DNA from: Haloterrigena alkaliphila
GTDB lineage: Archaea > Halobacteriota > Halobacteria > Halobacteriales > Natrialbaceae
Length of the DNA: 64,000 nucleotides
Direction: 5' to 3'
Assembly (NCBI RefSeq): GCF_017352155.2
Contig: NZ_CP071462.1
Span: 1,116,001 to 1,180,000, forward strand
A model generated the notes under the pieces. The model saw only the letters and a list, made by a program, of their open reading frames with translations, made no database searches and was not told the DNA's origin. Each line of letters opens with the position of its first letter. The stretch's first letter is position 1. The translations under genes were made by a program, and so were the position numbers. Positions 36,718 to 47,700 of this stretch are shown piece by piece.

Positions 36718-36885
36718 TCAGTCCCCGTTTTCGCTTTCCTCAAGATGGTTCAGCGCGTTCTCGAAGTAGGGAGCTATCGGTAGGTCCGAGTCCGCGAGCC
36801 GTTCGAATAGCTCGCGGTGTTCGTCGATGATCTTGTTGACATCGGTGGGCTCCGTGGACCCGTTGGTGGCCGGTCCATTATTCAT
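36718..36885 (-). CDS. Small acidic protein, 55 aa, convergent with the integrase
   Basis: The frame from ATG 36885 to TGA 36718-36720 encodes a 55-aa acidic, helical protein (PTDVNKIIDEHRELFERL, LPIAPYFENALNHLEE). Its stop lies 1 nt from the integrase stop on the other strand. Such small genes often accompany haloarchaeal integrases, so an excisionase-like or regulatory role is possible but unproven. Confidence 0.65.
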   Translation of the reverse strand: MNNGPATNGSTEPTDVNKIIDEHRELFERLADSDLPIAPYFENALNHLEESENGD

Positions 36886-37769
36886 CCCGATCACCCTTAG
36901 GTGTCCTATTCAGGTGGTGCGATAAGCCAGGCCATCGTCGCAAGGAAGGCAAAGGATGGGTAACTGCTACTAGAGCTCTTCGAGCTGACCAACAAGTCAA
37001 CCCACTCCACGCCTTACGTTGCGGAGTATCCGTGCACTTGATTCGTCGTTGATCCGACCCTGTCGGATGACTCAGCCAGTATCGACACCTTGTCCGAAAA
37101 CTGCACCACGACGAACAGATGTTGGGGGCTCCTTGACGGTGGCTACACGGCTGCGGTAACTCCTCTATCCAGGATCCAGCCAACTGGAAACATCGGTGGC
37201 GGAAACGTAGATATCTCCATCCGTGAGGCAGGAGATCGTGGCAACGTACCCTACAGAAACACCGATTTGTCTGTTTCCGTAATTGGCTACCAGCGTGTCG
37301 GGATTGGTGTAGTTCGTATTGGTGAGTGTGTGTCGTGAATCGTGTTAGATCCATTCTTCGTCCAAGTTTGAACGGACTGCATGATCCCGAGTCGAAAACC
37401 GACGAATCTCTGCACAACAGTTTAGACTTTTGCGACGAAATATGGCACTACGGGCCTCGGTATCACTGGTCCGTGTACTTGTCTCGAGCACCTGCGGCCA
37501 TCCCGGCCAAAGGAACTGGGTCGCAGGTGCCGAGCAGTCCAATTTCATTGCTCCGTCATTGTGTCCTGTCTTCGTTGATCTCCCCAACTCGTATGTTCTA
37601 TTTCCCTCTGAGCTGCGTACTCGATCAGAGGTGGGATCCAGTATCGGGCACACCGATGTTAGTCGGGATCCTTTCTCGAGCATCGTTGTCTCGTACGGTA
37701 CAGTAGATACAACGAGCGGAGCCGTTAAATGCCTACGTGTTAAGTAGTAGTTCGTCGAAAACCTACGAA
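36886..37769. other. 884-nt region of apparent gene debris
   Basis: No intact gene is convincing. On the minus strand 37165-37344 encodes about 60 protein-like residues (NYTNPDTLVANYGNRQIGVSVGY is part of it) with no start and stops at both ends, so it may be a fragment of a lost gene. The longer open frames on both strands here are Cys/Arg/His-rich and unlike haloarchaeal proteins. Confidence 0.4.
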
Positions 37770-38492
37770 ATGGACGGGCCAATTGTACCAGATGACCTGC
37801 TTGAGCGCGCCGAGGGACACGAGACTCTATCGGACCTTCTTGAGAATGAAACTAAGATAATCGACATTCTCGAGGAGCACGCGGGAGATGATGGCGGATT
37901 TACAAAGATAGAGATACACTCTGACGGGGTTGAACTGAAGAAGGAACCGCGAGGAATTCTTTCGCATCCGGATCGAGAATATCTCTGGGGGTTCCGTGAG
38001 TACCAACATCCACAATCCGAATCAAATCGGAAGAAGGAAATCCGTGAGCGGGTTGGATATGGTCTCAAGGACTTCATCTATCTCGATCAGTTCCTCGACG
38101 ACGAAGAGCGAGAAAGGATCTTCCAAGAAGAGTTCGACGAGGAAGAACTCCAAGACAGCATAACGTCATTAGTGGCATTTGTCTATCTTGGCCTCCAACA
38201 AGACGAAGCTTGGTTTGAAGAGCTCTTAGAACGTGGAATCCTTCACGGTGCAAATAGTGAGACGCAGGAACGGGGGGCTGGCGAAGCGACTGACGTGACT
38301 GTCTCAATCGATATCGAATACAACCCCGACGTCGAAAGCCTCACCCAACGGCTGAAAGATGGTGATCATCTTACCCCGGCCGAAATCGGTGTTTTGGCAC
38401 GGGCTGGGGAGCTCGACCCGAGCGACTTAGAGAGGCTAGAAGACACCAAAAGCCCGTCCACCCCGATGACTTTTCAGGTCGAGAGAGATTAG
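37770..38492 (+). CDS. Acidic protein, 240 aa, function unknown
   Basis: I do not recognise a family. The protein is acidic and helical, with EDELEEH-like charged stretches (DDEERERIFQEEFDEEELQDSITSL near residue 110). The C-terminal part (VTVSIDIEYNPDVESLTQRLKDGDHLTPAEIGVLARAG) resembles a small helical module of the kind seen in regulators. The ATG at 37770 gives the most haloarchaeal-like start. It is surrounded by debris on both sides and belongs to the element cargo. Confidence 0.65.
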   Translation: MDGPIVPDDLLERAEGHETLSDLLENETKIIDILEEHAGDDGGFTKIEIHSDGVELKKEPRGILSHPDREYLWGFREYQHPQSESNRKKEIRERVGYGLKDFIYLDQFLDDEERERIFQEEFDEEELQDSITSLVAFVYLGLQQDEAWFEELLERGILHGANSETQERGAGEATDVTVSIDIEYNPDVESLTQRLKDGDHLTPAEIGVLARAGELDPSDLERLEDTKSPSTPMTFQVERD

Positions 38493-38586
38493 GGTGATGG
38501 CGAGGAATAACGGTAGTTCGAGAGAAAGCAATCGGTGCAACCCTCTGCGGGTCAGTACTCGAAAGTCCAGATCATTCTACAGCGTC

Positions 38587-38828
38587 CGTGAGATAACATT
38601 AACCGTCGCTCTCAATACGTCGTCTACTGCCGGAGACCTTGCGGATGAACTCGAGTGTTCGTGACGGACGGTGAGCCGCGTGCTCGCCCGGTTCGCCGAC
38701 ATCCGCTATCTGGACGGGACGAGACAAAGAACGACGTGGTGAACGAGTACCAGATACGCGAGGATCCAGGCTCCGACAATGTCGACCTTCCCGACTTCGT
38801 CCTTGAGGACGACCGGACGAGACGCTAC
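38587..38828 (+). pseudogene. Relic of a winged-helix C-terminal domain
   Basis: One frame reads VALNTSSTAGDLADELECS, a stop, then TVSRVLARFADIRYLDG. A shift into another frame continues DETKNDVVNEYQIREDPG and VDLPDFVLED. Together this follows the order of the C-terminal winged helix of the primase-like protein (RNVLANLTNLGYLKRDEANPG, YTLTEDPGTGEADW). At least one stop and one frameshift separate the parts, so it is a decayed copy. Confidence 0.6.
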
Positions 38829-39261
38829 TCCAAGAATACTATACGTGGAATGTCCGGGTGAGTTCCCAAGAATCGGGCGCTGATAGCTCGACCCAGTGAT
38901 CCGGGACGATGTTACCCGCTCCCGGGGCGATCGCGGCAGGGTTTCCACCCGGCTAACTCCGTCTATACGGGTTCTGTCCGGGTACATTAGCCCTCGAAAC
39001 CCAGCGACGGCTCTAACCTCCCAATATTCGCCGAACAGGCCGACGCGGATCATTTTCAGCCGCCCTCTGAGGAAGCTACTAAGATGGTGTACCTCCGCGC
39101 CAGAATTGTCAGAATCACAGTATAGATATTATCTTTGTAAATACCCAATCAGGAGACGGCACAGGGGTGATCTCTCCAAGGGTTTGTTAAAGCCAATTGA
39201 CTAATGATCTTCCCTCCCGTATAGAGAGTGGATGTCCCATCCCACCTCACAGAAATTTGGT

Positions 39262-39558
39262 ATGAGCGAAGAAAAAGAAACTTTCGCGAGAGCGATCGAG
39301 TACTTATTATTCAAGAGGCAGGGCTCGTACGAGCCAGAAGCTGAAACTCGAGACGACAGGCCGGAGCTGACGGTCCTCGGGTCACCAACGTACAACCTGG
39401 AACAAAACGAGATGTATCTCGACTCGGTTGGTCCTGATGAGGCGCCGTACGTCCTGGTGTTCGATTTTGACGAGCAGACGGTGGGCCACGCTTACGGCAC
39501 CTATGAAGATCAACAGTTCCCAGGCACCGTAACGAATATCCATTTCCCCGAGGACTGA
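39262..39558 (+). CDS. Small acidic protein, 98 aa, function unknown
   Basis: The protein has a helical N-terminus (EEKETFARAIEYLLFKRQGSY) and a beta-rich C-terminal part (YVLVFDFDEQTVGHAYGTY). No family is recognised. ATG 39262 is preferred because the preceding in-frame ten residues are not acidic. It is the last gene before CRISPR array 1, ending 53 nt from the most degenerate repeat. Confidence 0.6.
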   Translation: MSEEKETFARAIEYLLFKRQGSYEPEAETRDDRPELTVLGSPTYNLEQNEMYLDSVGPDEAPYVLVFDFDEQTVGHAYGTYEDQQFPGTVTNIHFPED

Positions 39559-39611
39559 ATTCATAAACTATTTCCAGTAGTTAACAACAATTTCTTTTCA
39601 TTGTGAAGGTC

Positions 39612-42600
39612 TATACCTGTTGAACACCCTGTTTCTCGTCGCCTCGACGCGACCTCGAGCACGTGGGACTCGGCGACCGACACGTTTCAATTCGATGCTG
39701 GGTTTCTCCGTTGCCTCGACCGAACATTTCCGAAACACCGCGTTCGACCGCAATGGTGTTACAATCCCGCGCTGGGTTTCTACGTCGCCTCGACCCGTCT
39801 TCCCGGAGTCCTTGACCATCGTGACGGTGAGTTTCAATCCCGTGCTGGGTTTCTATGGCGTCTCGACACAACGGAGACGATCCTCGAACTGCTCCCGATG
39901 TTGTTTCAATCCCGGACTGGGTTTATAGGTCATCTCGACTGTTTGAGCCGCCGGCTCAGCAGATGTTGGACATTGTGTTTCAGTCCTGTGGGGGTTTCTA
40001 CGTCGTCTCGACCGTCGCGATCGGCCAGCTACTCGGAGGGCTGTGACCATGTTTCAATCCTGTGCTGGGTTTCTACGTCGTCTCGACTTTCGGACGCGAC
40101 CGGGTGGGTGATCCACCGGATGTTTCAATCCCGTGGTGGGTTTCTACGCCGTCTGGACGCGATCTCGTCGGCTGTGGAAAGGACAAGGTGGCGGAGTTTC
40201 AATCCCGAGCTGGGTTTCTACGCCATCTCGACCGGATGCCGTTCGAGGGAAACCAGAACTGTCGTTCGGTGTTTCAATCCCGTGGGGGGTTTCTACGCCG
40301 TCTCGACGCGGCGGTATCCGATCGATCTCGAGTACCCGATGGTGTTTCAATCCCGTGCTGGGTTTCTACGCCGTCTCGACACGCATTTGACCTGGGCGGC
40401 ATCCTCGAGATGGAGTTTCAATCCTGTTCTGGGTTTCTACATCGTCTCGAGCGAAATCATGCATCGGGACGTCGACTGGCTCACACGGTTTCAATCCCGT
40501 ACTGGGTTTCTACGCCGTCTCGACCGACGACGATGGAGCCGTAGTGCCCGAGGCGGAAGTTTCAATCCCGTGGTGGGTTTCTACGCCGTCTCGACCGACG
40601 ACGATGGAGCCGTAGTGCCCGAGGCGGAAGTTTCAATCCCGTGCTGGGTTTCTACGCCGTCTCGACCCCGTGTCGAAATTTTTCACGACCGCCGAATCCA
40701 TCGGGTTTCAATCCCGTGGTGGGTTTCTCCGTCGTCTCGACAGCACAATGAGACGAGACGACATTAGAGGGATTCCCCGTTTCAATCCCATTGGGGGTTT
40801 CTCCCTCGCTTCGACACGACGTCAAGTTCTTCGACGACCTCGTCAACTTCGAGTTTCAATCCCGTGGTGGGTTTCTCCCTCGCTTCGACTGGACCCAGTT
40901 GTTGACCGTCTCGACCGACTGCATGTTTCAATCCCGTGGTGAGTTTCTCCCTCGCTTCGACCGGTCGACCGCTGGGATATGCCGGTCTACCGCTTGTTTC
41001 AATCCCGTGCTGGGTTTCTACGTCGTCTCGAGGTCGAGATGACGATAATACACACGCGAGACAGAACGCGTTTCAATCCCGTACTGGGTTTCTACGCCGT
41101 CTCGACATCACGAACCAGATCCCCGCGGGCGTAATCGCTTCCTCGTTTCAATCCCGTGGTGGGTTTCTCTGTCGCCTCGACACGCCTGAACCCGCTCAGC
41201 CGCCCTGAGAGACCTCTCTTGGTTTCAGTCCCGTGCTGGGTTTCTCCGTCGCCTCGACCGGGCGCGGCGCGGTGGGAGCGTAAGCATAATTGCGTTTCAA
41301 TCCTGTGCGGGTTTCTCCGTCGTCTCGACTCCACGTTCCGGGCGCCGCTGCGCGGCGCCGGGCTTTGTTTCAATCGCGAGATGGGTTTTCTCCATCGTCT
41401 CGACCTCATCGAGACCGGCGTCGGACTGGCGACGTTCATGTTTCAACCCCGTGGCGGGTTTCTCTGTCGTCTCGACTCAGCGCCTCGCGACCCTCTTGGG
41501 GGTCACACTGTTTCAATCCCGGGGGGTTTCTACGTCGCCTCGACAGATGATCGAGATGTGGTCGAACACGACGATCGACGTTTCAATCCCGAGCTGGGTT
41601 TCTACGTCGTCTCGACGCTTCCACCGCGTTCGCGTAGTTGGCGATCGCCTCGTTTCAATCCCGTGCTGGGTTTCTACGTCGCCTCGACTCTCGGAAAGCC
41701 GACCAGTGGCGTCGATACCATGAGTTTCAATCCCGTGGTGGGTTTCTCCGTCGTCTCGACTCTATCCACATAATTGGGATTAGTCCGGGACCTCGTTTCA
41801 ATCTCGTGGTGGGATTCTACGTCGCCTCGATGTACCGAGGCCGGGGCCGAGAAGCGCACGTCCGAGGTTTCAATCCCGTGGTGGGTTTCTACGCCGTCTC
41901 GACCCGTCGACGCCGACCGTCTGGTCGTACGTGTGCAGGTCGTTTTAATCCCGTGGTGGGTTTCTATGCCGTCTCGACACCCGCTTCGCGTGAGCGGTCG
42001 GACGCGATTGTGATGTTTCAATCCGGTGGGAGGTTTCTACGTCGTCTCGACCAATGAGCACGGTGTGCCCGGACTCGATGTCGTTGTTTCAATCCCGTGC
42101 TGGGTTTCTACGTCGCCTCGACCCGTAGTGGATAGCGACGACCGGAGCGCCGAGTACCATGTTTCAATCCCGTGCTGGGTTTCTACGTCGCCTCGACCGT
42201 CGAGAACTGCGATTGCCCGTGCACCTGCGGGTTTCAATCCCGTGCTGGGTTTCTACGTCGTCTCGACGGCCCACGCCGTCCGCGGCGTGTTCGAACACGA
42301 CCATGTTTCAATCCCGTGGTGGGTTTCTCCGTCGCCTCGACGGTGCGGGGCGTATTTGTTCGCCACCGGACACCAGTTTCAATCCCGTGGTGGGTTTCTC
42401 CGTCGCCTCGACGGATCACGAGCGCGTTGGACTGGCGTACGCTGAGTTTCAATCCCGTGGTGGGTTTCTACGCCGTCTCGACCCGACGACGCGGTCCCGT
42501 ATCTGTTCGTGTTCGACGATTTTCAATCCCGTACTGGGTTTCTACGTCGCCTCGACGAACGCACTCTCACGCGAGCGGGTTGTGATGGACCGTTTCAATC

Positions 42601-42991
42601 CCGTACTGGGTTTCTACGTCGCCTTGACAACCACTATTACGCCGGGGCGGGTAAAACGAACCAATTTCAATCCCGTGGCGAGTTTCTACGTCGTCCCGAC
42701 TGAGCCAACATCCCAACCAGTCAAGAACCATGTTGTTTTAATCCCGTGGTGGGTTTCTCCGTCGCCTCGACGTCTCCGGCCACGTTGTACATCACACCGC
42801 GGGCCATGTTTCAATCCCGTGGTGGGTTTCTCCGTCGCCTCGACGTCTCCGGCCACGTTGTACATCACACCGCGGGCCATGTTTCAATCCCGTGCTGGGT
42901 TTCTCCCTCGCTTCGACGTGTCGTCGTGATCGGCGTCACCGTCACCGTCGTACAGTTTCAATCCCGTGCTGGGTTTCTCCCTCGCTTCGAC
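39612..42991 (-). CRISPR. CRISPR array 1, about 47 repeats, transcribed leftward
   Basis: The repeats are 37 nt. On the minus strand they begin GTCGAGACGACGTAGAAA and end GGGATTGAAAC, giving the 8-nt ATTGAAAC handle. Spacers are 34-38 nt. I count 47 repeats including degenerate ones at 39612, 39684 and 39758, so the trailer is on the left and the leader on the right. Two spacers are tandemly duplicated (40525-40558 with 40596-40629; 42772-42807 with 42845-42880). Five repeats carry a CTCCCTCGCTTCGAC variant end. Confidence 0.97.
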
Positions 42992-43104
42992 AGGCGGTGA
43001 AATACCCCTAAGAGGCCAAATAAAGCTTTTTCTTGCCGTGAGAACTCAAATAGAGTTCGTGAATCCTTGCTATACACAGGTATAAAGAGGTCCACGAATT
43101 TGGA
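42992..43104 (-). promoter_or_regulatory. Leader of CRISPR array 1
   Basis: This AT-rich stretch between the last repeat and the csa3-like stop contains, on the minus strand, TTCGTGGACC at 43098-43089, 98 nt before the first repeat. The same decamer stands 99 nt before the first repeat of array 2. The repeat-proximal TTTCACCGCCT also resembles AAATCACCCCCT of leader 2. Confidence 0.75.
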
Positions 43105-43740
43105 TCACTGGAGACGAAGTCGTCCACCGAGCGTCAACCGCACTTCTCGTGTTTTCTTTGCTTTCTGGGTCCGGACAAGGTTTGCTTCCTCGAGTTTGTC
43201 GAGATGGCGACCGACAGTACTCCGGGCCTTTCCGGTTGACTCGGCGATGGACGGTAGTGTTGCCTCCTCATCCAATTCACCCACTGCCTGTAATGTCTCG
43301 TCGGCAACCTCTGGAACACGATCCATAAGGTTCGGGAGAGACAGTTCCCGCACTTTCTGATCGGTATCTCGAAATTGAAACACTTGGTCGATTAGATTCG
43401 GACGTGAGATGGCTGCGACAGTAAAGGGGAGAAACACCTCGCGTGGTCCTCCGTCAAAATTGAGGATAACCTGTCCATTGGCGGCTTCAATCACATCAAC
43501 GCATTCGAGTACTGCTGTTTCGAACGAATCGTGATCGATTGCTTCGGTCACAACTGTCGTATCTGGTCCCAGTTCACGGACTGTCTGTCGGACATCCTGG
43601 ATCGCATCCTTACTCTGCTCCTTCTCGTCCTCAAGCGGACGGAGTAGCACGACGGTGTCATCGGCGTCAATACCGTTATTCAGTATCGGCCGCATCACAC
43701 GTGTGCTGTGATATCCGATAGTTGAGATATACGTTCGCAT
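43105..43740 (-). CDS. csa3: Csa3-like CARF-winged-helix regulator
   Basis: The 211-aa protein has an N-terminal CARF-type Rossmann domain (MRTYISTIGYHSTRVMRPIL start, DTVVLLRP, VILNFDGGPREVFLPFTVAA) and a C-terminal MarR-like winged helix (STGKARSTVGRHLDKLEEANLV, about residues 165-190). CARF domains bind cyclic oligonucleotides or related ligands, and Csa3 proteins regulate cas genes or arrays. It is divergent from cas6, with a palindrome between the two starts. Confidence 0.85.
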   Translation of the reverse strand: MRTYISTIGYHSTRVMRPILNNGIDADDTVVLLRPLEDEKEQSKDAIQDVRQTVRELGPDTTVVTEAIDHDSFETAVLECVDVIEAANGQVILNFDGGPREVFLPFTVAAISRPNLIDQVFQFRDTDQKVRELSLPNLMDRVPEVADETLQAVGELDEEATLPSIAESTGKARSTVGRHLDKLEEANLVRTQKAKKTREVRLTLGGRLRLQ

Positions 43741-43763
43741 GCAGATAAATCGGAAGTGTACTT

Positions 43764-43778
43764 GCAAAACAGTTTTGC
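43764..43778. promoter_or_regulatory. Palindromic candidate operator between csa3 and cas6
   Basis: The perfect palindrome GCAAAAC-A-GTTTTGC lies 24 nt upstream of the csa3 start and 135 nt upstream of cas6. A further half-site-like TGCAAAC follows at about 43789. It is the natural target for the adjacent regulator. Confidence 0.6.
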
Positions 43779-43912
43779 TGCACCGAAATGCAAACGACAA
43801 CCAACGATACCACTCTACCAAAAACATCTCAATACTGCGAAAAGAATCAAGTGTAATGCGTTCCCAAGTAGCCGTGTGAAACGACAGAGACTATCCGAAT
43901 CGGGTGCAGAAT

Positions 43913-44761
43913 ATGCGCCACGTTGACTTAACACTCGAGCCGCGGGATAGTTTCCCTGTCCCAACCTCAAACGGCTATCAGGTGTACGGAGCGCTGCTAT
44001 CTTCGCTGGACGAATCCTCGTCAACAGTGAGCCAACGGCTCCACGATTCGTCTATTGGCAGTCTCCACAACAGTGGGCTACTGGGCTCTTTTTCGGGAAG
44101 TGATCGCCGCCACCACAAGCAGGTCGACAAGGATGAACATTACGACCTGCGTCTCGGGGTGACTGACGCTGATGATCAAGAAGTATTCGAGGCACTCGCA
44201 GAAGCGTTCGTCTTTGGTGGCGACTCGTTGGAGTTAGCCGACGGAGAGTTCGTCGTTGCGGACTTCGCTAGTACGAACGCGACGCATGAGGAACTACTAA
44301 CCGACGCAGCGGCTGTCGTCGACGACCTTCCGCCGGATTTCGAGATCGAGATGCGATTTCGAACTCCGACCTGCATCCGGGAAGCAGACGAGATTACCGC
44401 TATGTTCCCCGCGAGAGGGACCGTTTTCCGCTCGCTCCTTCGGAAGTGGAACAAGACCGTGCCAGAGGAGCAGGCAAACGAACTCGAGCTCGGACTCGTA
44501 CGCGAGGACTTCGAGGCAAACCTGATCGAGAAGCCTGACGAGCACGCCTACGACACAGACGTGATAATGGTCAACCGCGGCGAGGATGGGAAACCGATTC
44601 TCCGGCAGGGATTCCTCGGCTCGTGTACGTATAAGTTCAAAGACGCGAGCGAGGCAGTTCGGACAGCGACGACGGCATTGGCGTCGTTTGCGGAGTTCGG
44701 CGGCGTTGGGAGTTCCGTTGCGCGTGGCTGTGGCTATACGGAGGTGAAAATCAACTCATGA
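43913..44761 (+). CDS. cas6: CRISPR endoribonuclease Cas6
   Basis: Cas6 cuts the repeat transcript to leave the 8-nt ATTGAAAC handle. The 282-aa protein has two ferredoxin-like halves and the C-terminal Gly-rich loop typical of the family (EFGGVGSSVARGCGYTEV, about residues 262-279), preceded by GFLGSCTYKF. ATG 43913 is chosen over an in-frame GTG 9 nt earlier. The stop overlaps the cas10d start by 4 nt, so cas6 heads the operon. Confidence 0.9.
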   Translation: MRHVDLTLEPRDSFPVPTSNGYQVYGALLSSLDESSSTVSQRLHDSSIGSLHNSGLLGSFSGSDRRHHKQVDKDEHYDLRLGVTDADDQEVFEALAEAFVFGGDSLELADGEFVVADFASTNATHEELLTDAAAVVDDLPPDFEIEMRFRTPTCIREADEITAMFPARGTVFRSLLRKWNKTVPEEQANELELGLVREDFEANLIEKPDEHAYDTDVIMVNRGEDGKPILRQGFLGSCTYKFKDASEAVRTATTALASFAEFGGVGSSVARGCGYTEVKINS

Positions 44762-47700
44762 TCGGTGATATCATCGAGGAAGTGACGGCGAGCGACGATA
44801 CACAGGAACTCACCGCCTCCGAAGAGGTCTATCTCGACTTCCGGCGGCGTATCGAACCGGGCCTCTTCGATGCGGGATATGACCTGCTGCCCGCGAAGAG
44901 TCGCACACATACGAGTCGTATAACCAACGAACCGTTTACCGATCAGAGTCTCCGCCAGCACCTCCTAACCGGTCCAGCCTTCGCCGCCCGCGTAAACGCG
45001 GCGCTCCGGCAACTCGACCCCGATAACGCGCTTTCGGACGGCGAACTCTTCAATGCGATGTGTCTGGCTGCGGTCCACGACGTCCACAAGGACCGCCCCG
45101 GTCAACAGCGCCGTCGTGAGCAGCCCCGCGGCGTCGAGTCTGAAGACAAGGATGTCACCGAGGCTGAAATCAAGCGAGTTGTCGAGACACTTGACCTTCC
45201 TGTCGGTAGTGATCATCCCGACATCGAAGACTACCATGCGAGTGCTCTCGCCGCCGAAACCCAGAGCGGGCGCCACCGGAGCGCCACCAGCCGGATGTTC
45301 TTTGGGAAAATGCGACACTGGGTTCGCCTGATGGACGCCGCTGCGGGCCTCGATTCACCAACTTCCCACGGGCGAATCGAGGGAAAAATAGCGAAGATAT
45401 CCGAGGCCGTCGCGTTCCGCTATCACGAACTCGGCGACACGAAAGGCATCGCGACGAATCTACTCAACCGCTATATTGCCGATCAGATCGAGTCCGACGA
45501 GACGGTCTTGCTCGCCTTCTTCACCGAAGGCGCCCTCTATCTTGCCGACACGGACAGTGAAACTGGAATTGAAACCGTCTATGCGGTGCCTGATGACGCG
45601 GCTATCGATACCGAACTCGAACAGCTTGCCCCGGACTTCACGGATGCGATCGTCAATTCGAATCCTGCGCTCGCGAGCGAGCAGTCGCTGCGAAGTAGCT
45701 TAGACGACGGGCAGTGGGCCCGAGGGTACCTCTCCGTGCCACCACTCCTCTACCTCTTTGCGGATATCGAACACATATTCGCGGCCGTCAAAGCAGATGT
45801 CAAAGACCGCGTCACCCGGGGAAGTGGCGAAGTGGACCAGTACAGTATCTACGAGCGGGCCGTGAAGTTCTCTGTCGCGTCGGGGCTCATTGACGCTCCA
45901 CCAAAGAACCACGTAAAAGCTCAGACGCTGGGGATCTTCCTCGGAACGGTGTATCGAGAACTCCTCTACGACAAACGCACCGGACTAACCCCTGAGGATA
46001 CCCGGGCTGCGAGACGCGATATTGCAACAGCGATGAACGTGCCCGAAGCAGGCGAGCTACTGCTCCAGGAGTTAGACGATGCCGTTATCACCGAGGAGTC
46101 GCTTTCCGGGGCAGCCGTCGAAGCACTCGCTGAGTATTTCGAAACAGACACCGAGTCGATCCGTGATGATCTCTTGAGCGGTGTCCTCTCGAAACAACTG
46201 CGGGTCGAAACCGTCGTCATTTCTCTGTGCTATCTGGACCACGAGGACCGGATGGAACAGCCACTAGGTACTATTCTCGACACCGCGTACGACGATGTCT
46301 TCAACTACTATCACGAATGGCAGTCCCACTGGGATGACGCCCGCGGTGACCTATGGGACGACGAATGGCCTCCGGAGCGCAAGCACGAACAGTTCCAGAC
46401 CGAACTCCTCGGGAACCTGCCAGCGGCTCTCTCCTACTATGTGCGACGATACCTCACTGTCGATGGCGAGCAATATCCGCACCCTGCGTTCGGAGAAAAA
46501 TACGACGAGTATACGCGGGGTTCGCAACCACGTGTCTGCCTATTGTGCAACGACCAACTCGTCGGAGAGCGCAAAGCGCTCTCACAGTTCAAAACGAAGG
46601 AGGGCCAGATCGGACGGTCGCTTACCTTCACACACCAGAAACCGGTCTCGCCAGAACACGACAGCCCGAATAGCGTCGTTTGTGAAATGTGCAACTTGGA
46701 GCTGACACTCCGGAACGCGACTCACAGTCCGGACACCGATCAGGACGAACTCTACGTGTTCACGGCACCGGACTACTTCCATATTCCTGCAGATGTCGCG
46801 ATTGCAGAGCGGCTACACTCGCATTTGACGACGAACTCCGGTGCCATCGCACAGCAGGCGGCAGCGCTCGTGACGGGGCAGCCCGAACACCGATCAGACG
46901 CTCGAAAAATCGTGTTAGAGGTCTTGGACAACGATATCGAGGACTTCCAACAGGACATCCTGAACTACGACAGCGGCTACACGGGCGGGAACGCGGTCGG
47001 CGTATTTCGCCTCGACACGCCGGTACGCCCGAACAGTAGTAACGAACTCACACGGGTGCCCCGCTGGATCGTTGCTATCTATACGAGCGTGCTCTTTGCG
47101 TGGCTCACCGGATCACGCATCCTCCTGACCGATTCACCGTTCCCGACGACCGATTTCGACGAGTTCAACGGCACCGTCCACTGCGAGGGCGTTCCTGGTC
47201 CGGTCGATCGTCACCTCGAGACAGATCTGACGATCGCGTCGCTACGTGATCTCAAGGGGCCCGATGAACACACCCTGCAGCGCCATTTCGCCCCCTACGA
47301 AACCGGGGCGCAGGATGTCCTCTATCAGCAGAGCGAAGTGGATGACGCGGAGTCACCCCCCGTCGACACCCCTCAGACGCTCACCATTACCACCCAACTT
47401 GGCGCCGCGCTGTATCGTCAGAGTGCGTTGCTGTACCTGACGAACCGGCGCTATGACTACGACCTACAACGACTCAAGACGCTGGTTGAACGGCTCCCAC
47501 AACCATTCCCGGGCGCACAAACGACACTCACCGGGCGAACCGCAGATCAACTCACGGATCTACCCGGTCAGTTCGGCGCCCGCGTGCTGGATACGCTTAC
47601 CCACCCACACATGCGAAACACGTTCATAGACCTCGCGGACGACGGCTTCGAGATCGTCAGTCCCGGCAAAGGTGCATCAAACTACGAGTACGGCCGCCTG

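Noticed and set aside
36878-37417. 179-codon minus-strand open frame after the integrase
   Set aside because: Cys/Arg/His-rich and not acidic, so unlike haloarchaeal proteins. The small 55-aa frame at 36718-36885 fits better.
39898-42929. Long open frames through CRISPR array 1 with FQSRGGFLRRLD-like periodic repeats
   Set aside because: The periodicity is the 37-nt repeat read as protein. Same for the frames across 52493-54493 in array 2.
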